A stretch of DNA of 64,000 nt from the NCBI GenBank assembly GCA_964016985.1, contig OZ024835.1:1557501-1621500 (forward strand), in the 5' to 3' direction. This document shows, piece by piece, positions 1-10,006 of the stretch. The notes beneath the pieces were generated by a model, which searched no databases, was not told where the DNA came from, and was given only the letters and a program-made list of their open reading frames with translations. This DNA comes from Anodontia alba (Eukaryota; Mollusca; Bivalvia; Lucinida; Lucinidae). Positions within the stretch are counted from its first letter, which is position 1. Each line of letters begins with the position of its first letter. Both the position numbers and the translations under genes were made by a program.

Positions 1-806
1 AATAGCCGCTTGTGCAACTCTGGACTTGTGCACAGGGGCATTATCATGCAAAAGAAGGACAACGGCAGCTAGCTTTCCCCTTCATTTTTCTTTTAATAGC
101 AACCATTAATTGTTTAATGACATTGGCATAGTATTCTCCTGTAATTGAAGTACCAGCAGGTACTCTATCAATAGAATCCCTTTGGAGTCCCAAAACACTG
201 TGGCCATTACCTTGCTGGCTGATGGTTGGGTACGGAATTTCTTAGGTGGGGGTGAGCCAGGGCGCTTCCATTGCTTGGACTCTTTTTTAGTATCTGGGTC
301 CCAGTGGTGAAGCCAAGCCAAGTTTCATCTCCTGTTACAAGACGAGTGTGAAAGTCTTCTGGATTGGCATTGTACACTTCCAGAAGTTCTTGATTTGACT
401 CCACCCTTTGCTGAGGAACTTGCATGTTCAGGTTTCTGGGTACCCACCTGGCAGATACTTTTGACATGCCTAAATGTTCATGGATTATAGTGTAAACACT
501 TCCATTAGAAATACCACATTCTGAAGCAAGTTCGGCAACTTTGATTCGGCGATTGTTTAGCATAAGTCTCTCAACACGGTCGATCATCTCCTGGCTGATG
601 ACATCAGCAGGGCGACCTGGCCTTGGGTCATCTTCTAAGGAGTCTCACCCACGTTTAAATTCTGCTGATCACTTTGCCACTGTGGAATACTTTGGGCTAC
701 TATCACCATACACATCAGCCATGCGCGGATGGATTTCTTTGGCCTTTGCACCCTCCTTAGTGAGGAACTTTATGACTGCTCTGAACTCAATATTCTGACT
801 TTCCAT
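1..806 (-). pseudogene. Decayed mariner-family transposase, cut by the window edge
   Basis: Read on the minus strand from the ATG at 806-804, the translation starts MESQNIEFRAVIKFLTKEG and continues through the mariner N-terminal helix-turn-helix region (PGRPADVISQEMIDRVERL, SNGSVYTIIHEHLGMSK). It reaches the first catalytic Asp in GDETW near 320-335 and the second in LLHDNAP near 34-48. The frame is broken: TGA codons interrupt it near 645 and 678, and the reading frame changes between the GDETW and HDNAP blocks. The C-terminal catalytic Asp would lie left of the window. A complete mariner transposase is about 345 residues; about 270 are represented here. Family assignment is firm from motif order. 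The element is certainly inactive as encoded. Confidence 0.9.
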
Positions 807-982
807 TTTTGCCTATGGGTATAGGTTTTCAAACAAAAAGTAAGAGCAAAAAATGTAAGTGTTGACTGAACGGCTGTTATCATTCAACTGACAAAGGTTT
901 ACACTGCACAAAAATGAAAAAAGAAATCTTGAATTGTATAGAAAAATACCGAGTTCTACGAACTTATTGAACTCCCCTCATA
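807..982 (-). mobile_element. 5' untranslated end and terminal inverted repeat of the mariner copy
   Basis: Upstream of the transposase start, the minus strand ends with TATGAGGGGAGTTCAATAAG (982 downwards), typical of a mariner terminal repeat. A TA at 981-982 would be the expected target dinucleotide. The other terminus is outside the window. Confidence 0.65.
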
Positions 983-1084
983 TTATGATCAATCGTAAAA
1001 GTTATGGTGCCCGATTGCAATATTAGGAAGCAGTGGATACGGCGCCCATATGCATGGGAATTATCGATGAACTATATGGCAACA

Positions 1085-1375
1085 GAGAATTTGCCAAAAC
1101 GGCTACCTAATTTTCCGAGAGCGGCAACAGCAGCTTTGTCAAGAGCGGCAACAGCTAATTTGCCGAGAGCGGCAACAGCTACTTTGCCAAGAGCGGCAAC
1201 AGAGTTTGCCATGATCTGCAACAGAGAATTTGCCAAGAGCAGCATAGAGAATTTGCCAGGAGTGGCAATAGAGCATGTGTCAAGAGTGGTAAGAATTTGC
1301 CATAAGCGGCATAGAAAATTTGCCATGAGTGGCAACAGAGCATTTGCCTAGAGCGGCAACAGAGAATTTGCATGA
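1085..1375. repeat. Degenerate minisatellite with GAGCGGCAACAG units
   Basis: Units of roughly 21-27 bp with the core TTTGCCAAGAGCGGCAACAG repeat about a dozen times with drift. The array is open in several frames on both strands for that reason alone. No protein is called. Confidence 0.85.
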
Positions 1376-2008
1376 GGTGGTAATTAACACACAGGAGACA
1401 ATTGCTAGATGCTTCAGAGAAAACTCTAGGAGCAACAAGAGAAATGTCAGATGTGACAAGAGATGATGCAAGCAGTCACTAATGAAAGTATACAAAACTG
1501 TAAATATCAAAAAAAGCAAGATATAATTCTGCAAGCAAGGATTCTACAGGAGAAAGAGATGGTACAGACTGAAGACTATCAAGACATGTGATATAGTGTC
1601 ATTACATAGTTGTCAGGATGGACAGACAACAGAGATGATTCTGTGATGTTTATTTGTTTTGTTTAAATTAAACAATTTCAGTTCATTTCAGAAGCCATGT
1701 TTCATTAAATGATTTGATCATAAGTAATTATAAATCAATAAAAATTTGTAGTTCAGAATATTAAGATTTAGATACAAAAATAATAGCTTTGACACAGGCT
1801 ATATCTTTTGAAAGTAACGGAGATATATATCCTAATGCCATGTCTTTCAATAGATTATTGTGATGTTTTGATGTAACGTCACAGGACGTCGTTACCTAGT
1901 TACAATTTATGTCTACCCACTGAAGAATACATACTTACAGAGACAGTTGTTAGTTATTAATTGTTTAGTACAGAAAAGCTTCGGACCGTTCTGTTGGGAC
2001 ATTGCAGT

Positions 2009-2100
2009 GGTACTTATTAGAAGTGCCTCAAAGGAGGCGCTTCTAATGAGTACCCACAACATACATTTTCTTGGAGAAATAAGAAAAATATTTCGTGGAT
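2009..2100. repeat. Hairpin MITE copy (GTACTCATTAGAAG palindrome)
   Basis: TACTTATTAGAAGTGCCTC is followed at once by its near-perfect inverse GAGGCGCTTCTAATGAGTA and the flank CCCACAACATA...GAGAAATAAGAAAAATAT. The left outer arm is missing, so this is a one-sided copy of the family seen intact near 59190 and 62085. Confidence 0.75.
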
Positions 2101-2119
2101 ACCCCTCTTATCTGGTCCT

Positions 2120-2355
2120 ATGGATAACTCTGTCAAAATCTGACGAAATTTGCCCATTAGCAATCCCAATCCACGCCCCCACAATATCAATGCACATACC
2201 AAGTTTGGTGAAAATCCATTGATATTCACTAAAGTCACCATCCGTAAATGAAAATACAGACAGATGAATGTATGACAGATGGACAGACAGATGTACAACA
2301 GACAGCTGGGTACACAGAGGACAAACATCAAATCATTATACCCCACCACTATCAT
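2120..2355. repeat. Interspersed repeat ending CATTATACCCCACCACTATC
   Basis: Shares GATAACTCTGTCAAAAT, CAATATCAATGCACATACC and AGTTTGGTGAAAATCCATTG with the element at 11808-12200, and ends in a GACAGA-rich stretch and a CCCCACCACTATCAT terminus. No coding potential. Probably a non-autonomous DNA element; family not identified. Confidence 0.65.
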
Positions 2356-2622
2356 AGCTTTAAATATAACAATTAGTTTTGTTTTTCCTTTTAACTAAAA
2401 CATGTTGATATTTTTCTTAGTTCAACATGAAAATCTTGTGAAGTTTCATGAAACTATTCCATAGGCTTTAAAGAGTTAATGCCCTTGCACAAAGTGTGAT
2501 GGTATCATGGAGACACAGAGGGACGGAATACTATATTTCCTCTACTTCACCAGTGGCAAAATCTTGGTACTTCTTACCATTCTTTTACTGACATTTGAAC
2601 AAGTCTATTTTACTACCTGCAT

Positions 2623-2800
2623 GTAAACCTTGTCACGCTGAATAATTTCAGATGCCACGCCCACTTCTAATTTCCAGCCAATCATATTCCTGATCCAGGT
2701 TGTTGATGCAAATTCACATACTTCTTCAGAAGCCAACTGATCTGGATCTACACTGTTTGCAAAATCAGAGTATATCCTTGTTCAGCCGGACCAGGGTTAA
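2623..2800. mobile_element. TTAA hairpin MITE, degenerate copy
   Basis: Left end (CTTGTCACGCTGAATAA) and right end (GTTCAGCCGGACCAGGGTTAA) match the family seen intact at 58366-58580. The internal hairpin has lost most of its left arm: only TCTTCAGAAGCCAACTGATC and the CTACACTGTTTGC side remain. Confidence 0.75.
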
Positions 2801-3094
2801 AACTGTTGCATGTGTGGCAAACAATGTAGACTCTGATCAGATGCAGTATTCTATGGCATCTGATTTGGGTGTAAAGTTTGCTTGTGTCTGTCTGCCCCAG
2901 TTTTTACACTGTTTGCTCAAGCCTGTCTGCCCCAATAATAAACATTAATGGATATAAAAATCAAGAAATCTGCTGAGTTCTACCCATCCATCATGTCTAA
3001 GTCGCAACCGGACATATGGCACAGAAAAACCAGAATATTCACTTTTCCCAAACAATGCCTTGTCAAGGTCAGTAGATGAACAGAATTTAGCCGT

Positions 3095-3750
3095 CAAAAT
3101 GCAACAAAGTTACCAATATTTATGTGCACGAACAAAGTTACCAATATTTATATGCACAAACAAATATTAGAACCCTGTTGAAAAACAAGGGATCGTTCAT
3201 CGGTTAATCGGTCAAAATTTACTTGTATGAACAAAGTTACCAATATTTATGTACATGAACAAAGTTACCATCATTTATGTACTTAAACAAAATTACCAAT
3301 TTACAATATATTATATGTGTGCACAAACCAGTGATTTTTTTACCTGCGCATCCCGAGTCCTGTACTCACATTTTTGCTTTGAGACTCACATTTTAAATCT
3401 CAGTGAGTCCCAGGACTCACAAAGTTATAGTGGAAAATTCTGTAATGGACTCAATAATTTTCTAGTAGGACTCACTTTATATAGCCCAAGCGAGTCCTGG
3501 GACGCATTTTCATAAAATTGTAAATAAATCACTGCAAACAAAATTATAAATACTTATAAGCATGAACAAATTATGAACAGTTATCTATATTTATGTACAT
3601 GACCAAAGTTACCAATATCTATGTGCATGAACAAAGTTACCAATAATTCTAAGCATGAACAAAGTTACAAATATTTAGTTGCATGAACAAAGTTATCAAT
3701 ATTTATGTGCACCAACAAAGTTACCAATATTTATGCACAGAATATACATT
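3095..3750. repeat. 28-bp minisatellite, AACAAAGTTACCAATATTTA
   Basis: Copies of roughly 28 bp (AACAAAGTTACCAATATTTA plus TGTGCATG) occur at 3095-3310 and 3555-3750, separated by about 240 bp of unrelated sequence containing several CCCAGGACTCAC-like pieces. The array stops just before the exon 5 splice donor region of the acyl-CoA oxidase gene, inside its intron 5. Confidence 0.85.
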
Positions 3751-3758
3751 TACAATAC

Positions 3759-3878
3759 CTGGTATTGGAGAGTGGTCCTCTAGACTTCTAATCTGTACCA
3801 CAAAGCTATGTATCCCATGGCATTTTCCTAGACTATACAACTGGGCCATCAGAACAACATAGTTACTTGTCTTTCCCA
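3759..3878 (-). CDS. ACOX1: Acyl-CoA oxidase (ACOX1-like), exon 5
   Basis: The minus strand reads CTTTTTCAG / TGGGAAAG at the acceptor and CCAG / GTATTG at the donor, giving 120 nt that enter with two bases of a codon and leave with one. The peptide is (M)GKTSNYVVLMAQLYSLGKCH followed by GIHSFVVQIRSLEDHSPIP. This matches the segment after the WPG motif of peroxisomal acyl-CoA oxidases (GKTSN.A..LAQL...GKC.G.H.F). It belongs to the middle beta domain that contacts FAD. The phase joins exon 4 exactly. The following exons (expected to begin with a GI/V.VGDIGPK-like segment) were not found between 1 and 3758 and should lie left of the window. Gene assignment as ACOX1 rather than a sister acyl-CoA oxidase rests on these exons only. 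Confidence 0.93.
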
Positions 3879-3974
3879 CTGAAAAAGAAAGCATTTATGA
3901 TGGACTTTCAAAGCTCTACATAAGAGGGCTAACATATATTTACCCTAAGTATTTGATTAGGATCCTTAGGTTTT

Positions 3975-4172
3975 TAAAAGCCAGGTCAAGACTGTTAGGA
4001 TCATGTTAAGCCAGTCAGTTTACCTACATGCTTTTTCCTGGACAGGCTTAGTCCTCTAATATTTCAAGATCAATCTCCAAGAAAGAATGTTGCTGGACCT
4101 GGCGCAGATGAAACCTGCTACCTCCTGATCACCTGTCAGATGCGCATCTGACTGAGCCAACAAGGTTGGCCC
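3975..4172 (-). mobile_element. tRNA-derived SINE, degenerate copy
   Basis: Minus-strand match to the SINE family best seen at 60357-60668: a tRNA-like head with GATGCGCATCTGACTGA near 4140-4160, then a body with GATTGATCTTGAAATATT and GGACTAAGCCTGTCC. The middle of the body is deleted. Confidence 0.7.
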
Positions 4173-4282
4173 CTAAGTATTTGAACAGCCTGGCCTGATT
4201 CTGAGGCATCTGATTATGGTCTACACTGTTTGCCACAGACCCATCATATTTGGCTTACAACAACAGGTACTAAAATGATTCT

Positions 4283-4352
4283 GTAAGCAGACAGTGAAGG
4301 CCCAAATCAGACTGCGCAGATGCGCAGCCTGATCTGGGCCTTCACTGTCTAC
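4283..4352. repeat. Variable-core hairpin (CAGTGAAGGCCC arms)
   Basis: GACAGTGAAGGCCCAAATCA is followed by the core CTGCGCAGATGCGCAG and by TGATCTGGGCCTTCACTGTC, a long near-perfect palindrome. The outer arms resemble those of the hairpins at 7290, 53782 and 55508, but the core differs. Confidence 0.8.
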
Positions 4353-4415
4353 ATAGGCTCCGAGGCACAGTTTTGCATGTCGTTGCTTAATTAATTCAGC
4401 CCTCTAGATCTTTGT

Positions 4416-4715
4416 TTGAGTTGGAGTTTTATGGCCTAGCCAACACTGTTAAGGTTATTCTGAGCCAGTCAGTTAACCTACTCACACTTTTTCCTGGGAA
4501 AGCTTAATCTGCTAAGCCGTTAACCAGTATTTGTGCACATACTTTCACCAGTAATTGACAACAGCCCTTTTTTAAAATCAGCAGACGGGAGAGAATAACC
4601 CTAGAAAATATTTCATGATCAAGCTCCACAAAAGAATGTTGACAGACCTAGTGGGGATCGAACTTGCAACCTCCTGATCACCAGTTGGGTGCACATCTGA
4701 CTGAGCACCGAGACC
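4416..4715 (-). mobile_element. tRNA-derived SINE
   Basis: Full-length diverged minus-strand copy. The tRNA-like head (4650-4715) has an AGTTCGATCCCC B-box, followed by the body with GATCATGAAATATTTTCTAG, and an end near the TTGGAGTTTTATGGCC stretch (opposite strand). Confidence 0.75.
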
Positions 4716-4965
4716 AGCTTTTCCACATTATTAGAACTATCGCAGCTCTAGCAGGAGACTTGTTAAGGAGATGTATTTGATAATTCTGGGATAATTTCCC
4801 ACAACATATGTTTTAATGGAGAAATAAGATTATCTTAGAATTATCATCAAATACTCCTACTTAATAAGTCCTCTGTCTAGACAAGACAGATCCAAGGCAA
4901 CTATAGTTGGTGCCCAAAAAACATTTTCAAGGAGAATTATGAGGAAGAATATTTTTAGGTTGCAG

Positions 4966-4995
<30 letters not shown>
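4966..4995. repeat. Poly(A) tract
   Basis: Uninterrupted run of about 30 A within intron 4 of the acyl-CoA oxidase gene. Upstream, 4796-4835 holds a one-arm remnant of the hairpin MITE (CCCACAACATATGTTTTAAT, GGAGAAATAAG). Confidence 0.9.
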
Positions 4996-4997
<2 letters not shown>

Positions 4998-5044
4998 CAT
5001 CTTATCTGGAGGAGTCAGTTGGTCAATCTCAGGCTTTTGTGGAA

Positions 5045-5238
5045 AATTCCGTGAAAAAATTCTTGTCTAAAATGTTCTGAAAAAGTTCTTGTCTAAAATG
5101 TTCTGAACAATTTCTTGTCTAAAATGTTCTGAAAAATTTCTTGGCTAAAATTATTTGAAAAAATTGTCTTAAATGTTCTGAAAAATTTCTTGTCTAAAAT
5201 GTTCAGAAAAATTTCTTGTCTAAAATTTTCTGAAAAAA
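5045..5238. repeat. 26-bp minisatellite next to the exon 4 splice donor
   Basis: About seven units of AAATTTCTTGTCTAAAATGT plus TCTGAA, ending roughly ten bases from the GTAAGT donor of exon 4 (5244-5249). In the transcript it would be the first sequence after that donor. Confidence 0.88.
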
Positions 5239-5249
5239 TTTGTACTTAC

Positions 5250-5357
5250 TTGCTCCTGGCCAGAATTTCATTGAGGTCAAGGTTGGACTGTTAATAACAA
5301 ATTCTTCTGTTGAAGGGTCATAGGTGGCTGTTGTTTCCAGTCCTCTGATATTTGAAC
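5250..5357 (-). CDS. ACOX1: Acyl-CoA oxidase (ACOX1-like), exon 4
   Basis: Acceptor TTTCAACAG / GTTCAAAT and donor GAGCAA / GTAAGT bound 108 nt, entering with two bases and leaving with one. The peptide is (G)[19 protein letters not shown] followed by [16 protein letters not shown]. The family signature [18 protein letters not shown]...KWWPG is almost fully kept, with Phe replacing the first Trp of WWPG. In the family this stretch is the start of the beta domain, and the Gly after WWP helps hold the flavin. It joins any of the three upstream exon-3 copies, all of which end in CATG, to restore HG at the splice. Intron 4 (3879-5249) carries SINE copies and a minisatellite. Confidence 0.95.
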
Positions 5358-5952
5358 CTGTTGAAACACAAGGGATGGTTCATCAGTTAACCCTTAAAGT
5401 GCCAGTCAAAATTGTACCAGACGACATTCTAAAACATTTTTTACTATTCTTGTTATTGTATTTTCTTTAAGAAAACGGCCAGACATTTCATGTGAACTGT
5501 CTGCCTAGTGAATACATGAACTGTAAAGGCTTTTCAACAACTGGTTAGGTTGGTAAGGGACTCTTTAATCTCTTGAAACAACAGATGGTTTCAGAAGTTT
5601 GGTCAGTAATAACTTCAATATTTGCAAAAAATTATTTCCAGATATTTCAGGTCATTTAAGGTAAACTGTCAGTTCTTTATTGAATTTTGTTAGTTTTTAA
5701 TTTTTCTGAAGGTTTTTCTGATCAAAGAAGTGGAACATGCAAGTTTTCATCTCTAAAATTTGGTCACATGACCAGAAGTGACATCAGCCTAACCTAATCA
5801 GTGAGAGATAAAATCATATTAGATAGAAGGCTTTTTTGAGCTGTATTTGTGTACTAACTTAGCTGTTTGTTATTGTAGGTTATAATTTAGCAAGAGGCTG
5901 ACAACAAACAATTAAAATTTGTTGAAATTATAACTGCCATAACTACCAAAAG
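5358..5952. other. Intron 3 start: no gene; one MITE-like remnant
   Basis: A TTAACCCTTAAAGTGCCAGT end at about 5388 matches the terminus of the MITE at 62750-62990, but the opposite end is not clear here. The rest is AT-rich with no supported feature. Confidence 0.5.
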
Positions 5953-6255
5953 CAAATGATATCTAAGCTCTTAGCTAATCAAATGATATCTAAGCTCTTA
6001 GCTAATCAAATGATATCTAAGCTCTTAGCTAATCAAATGATATCTAAGCTATTAGCTAATCAAATGATATCTAAGCTCTTAGCTAATCAAATGATATCTA
6101 AGCTCTTAGCTAATCAAATGATATCTAAGCTATTAGCTAATCAAATGATATCTAAGCTCTTAGCTAATCAAATGATATCTAGAAGCTATTAGCTGAGCAA
6201 ATGATATTTAAGCTATTAGCTAAGTAAATGAAATCTAAGCTATTAGCTAAGCAAA
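5953..6255. repeat. 27-bp minisatellite, ATGATATCTAAGCTCTTAGC
   Basis: About ten to eleven units of ATGATATCTAAGCTCTTAGC plus TAATCAA. The unit is a multiple of three, so it produces an artificial open frame repeating MISKLLANQ. Further diverged units reappear at 6553-6700, after about 295 bp of unrelated DNA. Confidence 0.95.
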
Positions 6256-6552
6256 TGACAAGAATTCCGCCGAAGGTTATGTTGTTCGTGAGAGGGAGCG
6301 AGGTTGATGCAAATTACTAAGTCGGTGGACTGTGAAATGTAGGTCAAAGTCAAATGTGAATACTGTTTTCTGAGTTGTCATCTCTAAGTACAAGCTTATA
6401 ACGATTATCATCACTGTAGCCTTTATAGTTATTGGAAAATGAACTTGAACATTAGGGTTGAAGCAAATGTTGACGGACTGATGGACTAACAGGGCAAGGG
6501 AGGGAAAACTGGATCCCTACATCGTGCCATGCTAAAAGCAGGTGCGACAATA

Positions 6553-6700
6553 ATGAAGCTATTAGCTAATCAAATGATTACTGAATTATTAGCTAAGCAA
6601 ATGATATCTAAATTATTAGCTATTAAGCAAATGATATCTAAGCTTTTAGCTAAGCAAAGATATCAAAGTTATTAGCTATGCAAATGATATCACAGTTATC
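6553..6700. repeat. Second block of the 27-bp minisatellite
   Basis: Five to six diverged units (AAGCTATTAGCTAATCAAAT and variants). The block is separated from 5953-6255 by a stretch with no similarity to the unit, which looks like an insertion into an originally continuous array. Confidence 0.85.
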
Positions 6701-6895
6701 AGTTAAGCTTATATATACAGATTTTTAAAGTAAAAGCCTCATAACTTTGACTTCAGACACCTTTTACAAAAAGAAACTAACTTGGACATCTAATTTAAGC
6801 CTGTTTAATTTTTAGTGACCTTGTCAAAAATCAACATACACAAGAGCATGTGTATTCTCTGTATTATTCAATCTGGTTTTCACACATAGAGAGCA

Positions 6896-7139
6896 GGGCC
6901 CAGTTGTTCAAAGCTAACGATATCGTTAGTTAACGATTCGTTAAAATTTACACCGAGTGATACGCAAATATGCTGAAATTTTTTGCTGAAAAAATGTGAG
7001 TAGCTTTTGCAGTGCAAAAGCTACTCACATTTTTTCAGCAAAAAATATCAGAATATTGTATATTGAATCTGCTAAAACAGTTAACGAAATGACCCTTAAC
7101 GAGCTCGTTAAGCTAACGATGCTTTGAATAACTGGGCCC
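6896..7139. mobile_element. MITE with GGGCCCAGTTGTTCAAAG ends and hairpin core
   Basis: Terminal inverted repeats GGGCCCAGTTGTTCAAAGCT and its inverse at the right end flank a central palindrome: GTGAGTAGCTTTTGCA meets TGCAAAAGCTACTCAC, with AAAAAATT.. and TTCAGCAAAAAA outside. A second copy lies at 40572-40833. Superfamily not assigned. Confidence 0.88.
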
Positions 7140-7289
7140 AGATTGCCATATTATCCAAAGTGTGTAAAGTGTGTTTAATAGGAATGAGTCAAAGTTTACT
7201 CTGTTTGGGCGCAACAATGATTTGGGTCATTTTGAGCAACCATACACATTTAAAGCTCCTCTTCTCAAATAACCCTAAATACTGGGACA

Positions 7290-7372
7290 GAGAGGCCTGA
7301 GCAAGCAGTGTAGACCCAGATCAGATGCCACAGAATGTGGCATCTGATCTGGGTCTACACTGCTTGTCACTC
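7290..7372. repeat. Variable-core hairpin (AGTGTAGACCCAGATCAGA arms)
   Basis: GCAGTGTAGACCCAGATCAG, core TGCCACAGAATGTGGCA, then CTGATCTGGGTCTACACTGC: an almost perfect palindrome of about 70 bp with a tiny loop. Confidence 0.88.
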
Positions 7373-7427
7373 ATCCAGCAGTCTCTTGACACATCAACAG
7401 ATAGTAAAATGGAGTTATTCAAACTTC

Positions 7428-7560
7428 TGTGTTGAGGTTTTACAGCCCAGTCAACCCAATGGGGTCATGTCGAGCGCAGTCAGTTTACCTAACCATACTT
7501 TTACTGGGCAGTCCTCTAAGTGGTTACAATCTTTCCCAAGAAACAGACAACAGTTATTCA
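7428..7560 (-). mobile_element. SINE fragment (body only)
   Basis: GGTTTTACAGCCCAGTCAAC, CCAATGGGGTCATGTCGAGC and CAGTTTACCTAACCATACTT match the tail-proximal body of the SINE at 60357-60668. The tRNA-like head is absent. Confidence 0.78.
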
Positions 7561-7700
7561 AATTTTAGGACAAGTATAGTAGAAATTATGGTGTCCCATT
7601 AATTCAGGTAATTACGGTAACACAGTCTGCAGGAAAGCATATATATCCATAACTCTAGACAAGACGCAGCACTTTTTAACCAAAAAGTGTTGATGCATTT

Positions 7701-7820
7701 ATTTTTTTTTCTTATTTCTCCACATAAAACATATGTTGTGGGTACTCATTGGTAGCGCATAACGGAGGTGCTTCCAATGAGTACCACATTATATGTTATC
7801 ATGGAGAAATAAGAAAATAT
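7701..7820. mobile_element. Hairpin MITE copy (GTACTCATT palindrome)
   Basis: TTCTTATTTCTCCACATAAA, ATATGTTGTGGGTACTCATT, then the inverse arm AATGAGTACC..ATATGTTATCATGGAGAAATAAGAAAATAT. The inner part (GGTAGCGCAT / GGTGCTTCC) is no longer fully paired. Confidence 0.82.
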
Positions 7821-8310
7821 TTACTGATACTTCCACTTACCTGAAGCTATGAATTCATTCATGATAGCATAACTCATTATGTTTATAAGCAAAGGGCAGA
7901 AGAAAGCACAAAGTTAAGCACCATTCATATTGAATTAAGGCTTGTGTTAAAATAAACTAGTCAAAAGTTCTAACTGGCCACCATTTGGCTTAAACCTCTA
8001 TAAACGGTATTTGACATTTTCTATTCATAAAAGCAGCCGATAAACTTTTAAGTTTTTTCACTGAATAAATCATCAGGATAGCAATACTCAAGAGAGCAGG
8101 CTGGAAATGGAATAGCCAATTTGTTGTTGTGTTACGAACTGACTAAGTTTCCATTGAAGAGAACGGAAAATTACAAAATTCGAAATTTTTAAACTTCATT
8201 GTCATTTTCTTGTTTTGCACTTCGACAGAGCTGCTGTTTTTAATATTTTTAATGTTAGTGATGAAGTTTCACTTGTGGCTGTTTGCTTTTTGGAATTGAA
8301 ATTCATAGAA

Positions 8311-8490
8311 TTAGGGGATAACTGCTTTCAAATTTGGCATTTGGGGAGATAAATTGGCGGTTTTACGGTCGGAAATTTCGTTTTACGGCGACACGTCAGC
8401 AGGGCCATAAAACGTAATCTGCGACCGTAAAAACCGCCGATTTACCTCCCCAAATGACAAATTTGATGCAGTTATCCCCATTCTAATGCA
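8311..8490. mobile_element. MITE with TTAGGGGATAACTGC ends
   Basis: Long inverted repeats: TTAGGGGATAACTGC...GGCATTTGGGGAGATAAATTGGCGG on the left and the inverse (CCGCCGATTTACCTCCCC...GCAGTTATCCCCATTCTAA) on the right, around a short centre with CGTTTTACGGCGACACGTC. Non-coding. Confidence 0.82.
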
Positions 8491-8902
8491 TTTATTCATT
8501 TTTTTCTATTGAAAACATGTACTATTTGCACAAAACGACAAGTGCTTCGAGCTGCGTAAAACCAAATGCCAGCCAATGAGAAGCGACGTTACGTGATGAC
8601 GTCGGATTTGCGACACTATATTGCAGAATATACCGTCGCAAATTTTTGACGTTATCCAATCAGACGTCGCGTTACATACGCGAGTACATTAGAATAAGGA
8701 TTTGCGCATGAAAATTTAATGTTTTTCTTTTTTTAATTTTGCTAGAAAACTGTCTTTTCATCTCAAATTGCCTTAATATTTACCAACTAATCATAGTAGA
8801 GTGTCTAGAAAATTATTTCAGACTAAGTTTATTTCAGTCCATGCACATTTAATAGGATTTACCAAGAAAACAAAAGTGGTCAGTTAGATGATTTGCCCAG
8901 TA

Positions 8903-9260
8903 CAGTCAAACCTCAATGGCTTGAATATCTTTGGAACCATGGAAATTCATTCCAGACATGGGTAGTTTGAGCCACTAGTGGTAATCATGGCACAAGTTCA
9001 GGAAGCAAATAGCGATAATTTAGGGAAATTGTTTCGATTTTCTACACAATGATTGTATGTTGAGTGTACTCATTAGAATTGCCTCAATAAGGCAATTCTA
9101 ATGAGTACACACAACATACAATCATATAATAAAATAGGAAAATATCATTAAATATTTGTTTTCTTGAGCTATTGGAAGACTTTTGTAGGGACAGAAAAAA
9201 AGAGTTCGAACCATCCACGGTAAACGAGCCATCCGTGTTCGAGCCATTGAGGTTATACTG
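8903..9260. mobile_element. Pogo/Tigger-like MITE carrying a GTACTCATTAGAA hairpin
   Basis: Left end CAGTCAAACCTCAATGGCTT is preceded by TA; right end is ..GAGCCATTGAGGTTATACTG, its imperfect inverse. The CAGT start and TA context suggest the pogo branch of Tc1/mariner. In the middle, 9056-9118 is a palindrome (TGTACTCATTAGAATTGCC and inverse) of the same design as the independent hairpin MITEs. It lies directly downstream (in transcription) of exon 3.3. A related element is at 61833-62392. Confidence 0.72.
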
Positions 9261-9338
9261 AATATGTATAAATGTACTGTGAACAGGTAAAATGTCCCCT
9301 ATTTAGGATCAATATAGCAGATATAAAATCCAATTTAC

Positions 9339-9499
9339 CATGACCTAGTTCTGTCTGTGCATAAGTCCCAACAATCTCGTAGTTTTCGGCCTTTTTACCA
9401 TATTTAAGATACTGTTCCTTGTTTCCCTGTTTTACAATGTGAGGTGTGAACATTACCTGATGCAAGCCAAGAGGATTCGATTCATGAGCTGCCATTGCC
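9339..9499 (-). CDS. ACOX1: Acyl-CoA oxidase, alternative exon 3 copy 3 (last in transcription order)
   Basis: Acceptor TTTGTGTAG / GGCAATGG and donor GGTCATG / GTAAAT bound 161 nt. One base completes the split codon from exon 2 (GA+G), 53 codons follow, and one base is left for exon 4. The peptide runs AMAAHESNPLGLHQVMFTPH, then IVKQGNKEQYLKYGKKAENY, then EIVGTYAQTELGH. The GTYAQTE.GHG block is the flavin-binding motif of acyl-CoA oxidases, preceded by the alpha-domain helix that packs over the substrate. It is clearly related to the copies at 10517 and 12677, closest to 10517 (shared PLGLHQVMF and KKAEN.EI). Frame, motifs and splice sites are intact, so it looks functional. The alternative, a decayed duplicate exon, is disfavoured by the lack of any lesion. 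Confidence 0.93.
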
Positions 9500-10006
9500 C
9501 TACACAAATAGAAAATATTGAGCCTCCTATTATCCATTCCACAAAAGACACCCTTCAACCAAGACTCAAGAAATAGCGGTATGTGTATTTCACCATATTA
9601 TCAGAGAAAGTTGTTAAAGGCTCCATATTCATCAAAAATCGTCATTTTTTGTCCAAGAAAGGTTTAATAAAATTGATATATGGTATCAATACGATCACAA
9701 AATGTGCCATATGACAGCCTGTAAAATTTCAGTTACTTTCTCATTTTTGAACTGGATCAAAAATGAAACGACCATTTATCGTACCTCTGAATTAATTGTT
9801 GGCAACATTAATTCAGTGTTAGGATAAAAAAATCATTTCACTTTTGATCCAGGTCAAGAATAAGAGAAAAATAATGAAAAATAAGTAAAAATATTTAATA
9901 ATTTTATCTGCTGTATATTTTCCCAGCATACTAAGTAATTAAGGAGATAAGATATCCCAATATTTTGAGTAACTATGGTAAACCCCCAAATATTCAGAAT
10001 AAATAT

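Noticed and set aside
3095..3750. Regularly spaced 28-bp repeats resembling a CRISPR array
   Set aside because: Repeats are degenerate, mostly without spacers of uniform length, in a eukaryotic intron, and without cas genes.
1..3758. Further acyl-CoA oxidase exons
   Set aside because: I searched the minus strand for the next family motifs (VGDIGPK, YDEMDNGYL-like) and saw none; the rest of the gene should lie outside the window.
5956..6192. Open frame repeating MISKLLANQ eight times
   Set aside because: It is the direct result of a 27-bp (multiple of three) minisatellite, with no start context, no splice partner and decayed units outside the frame.
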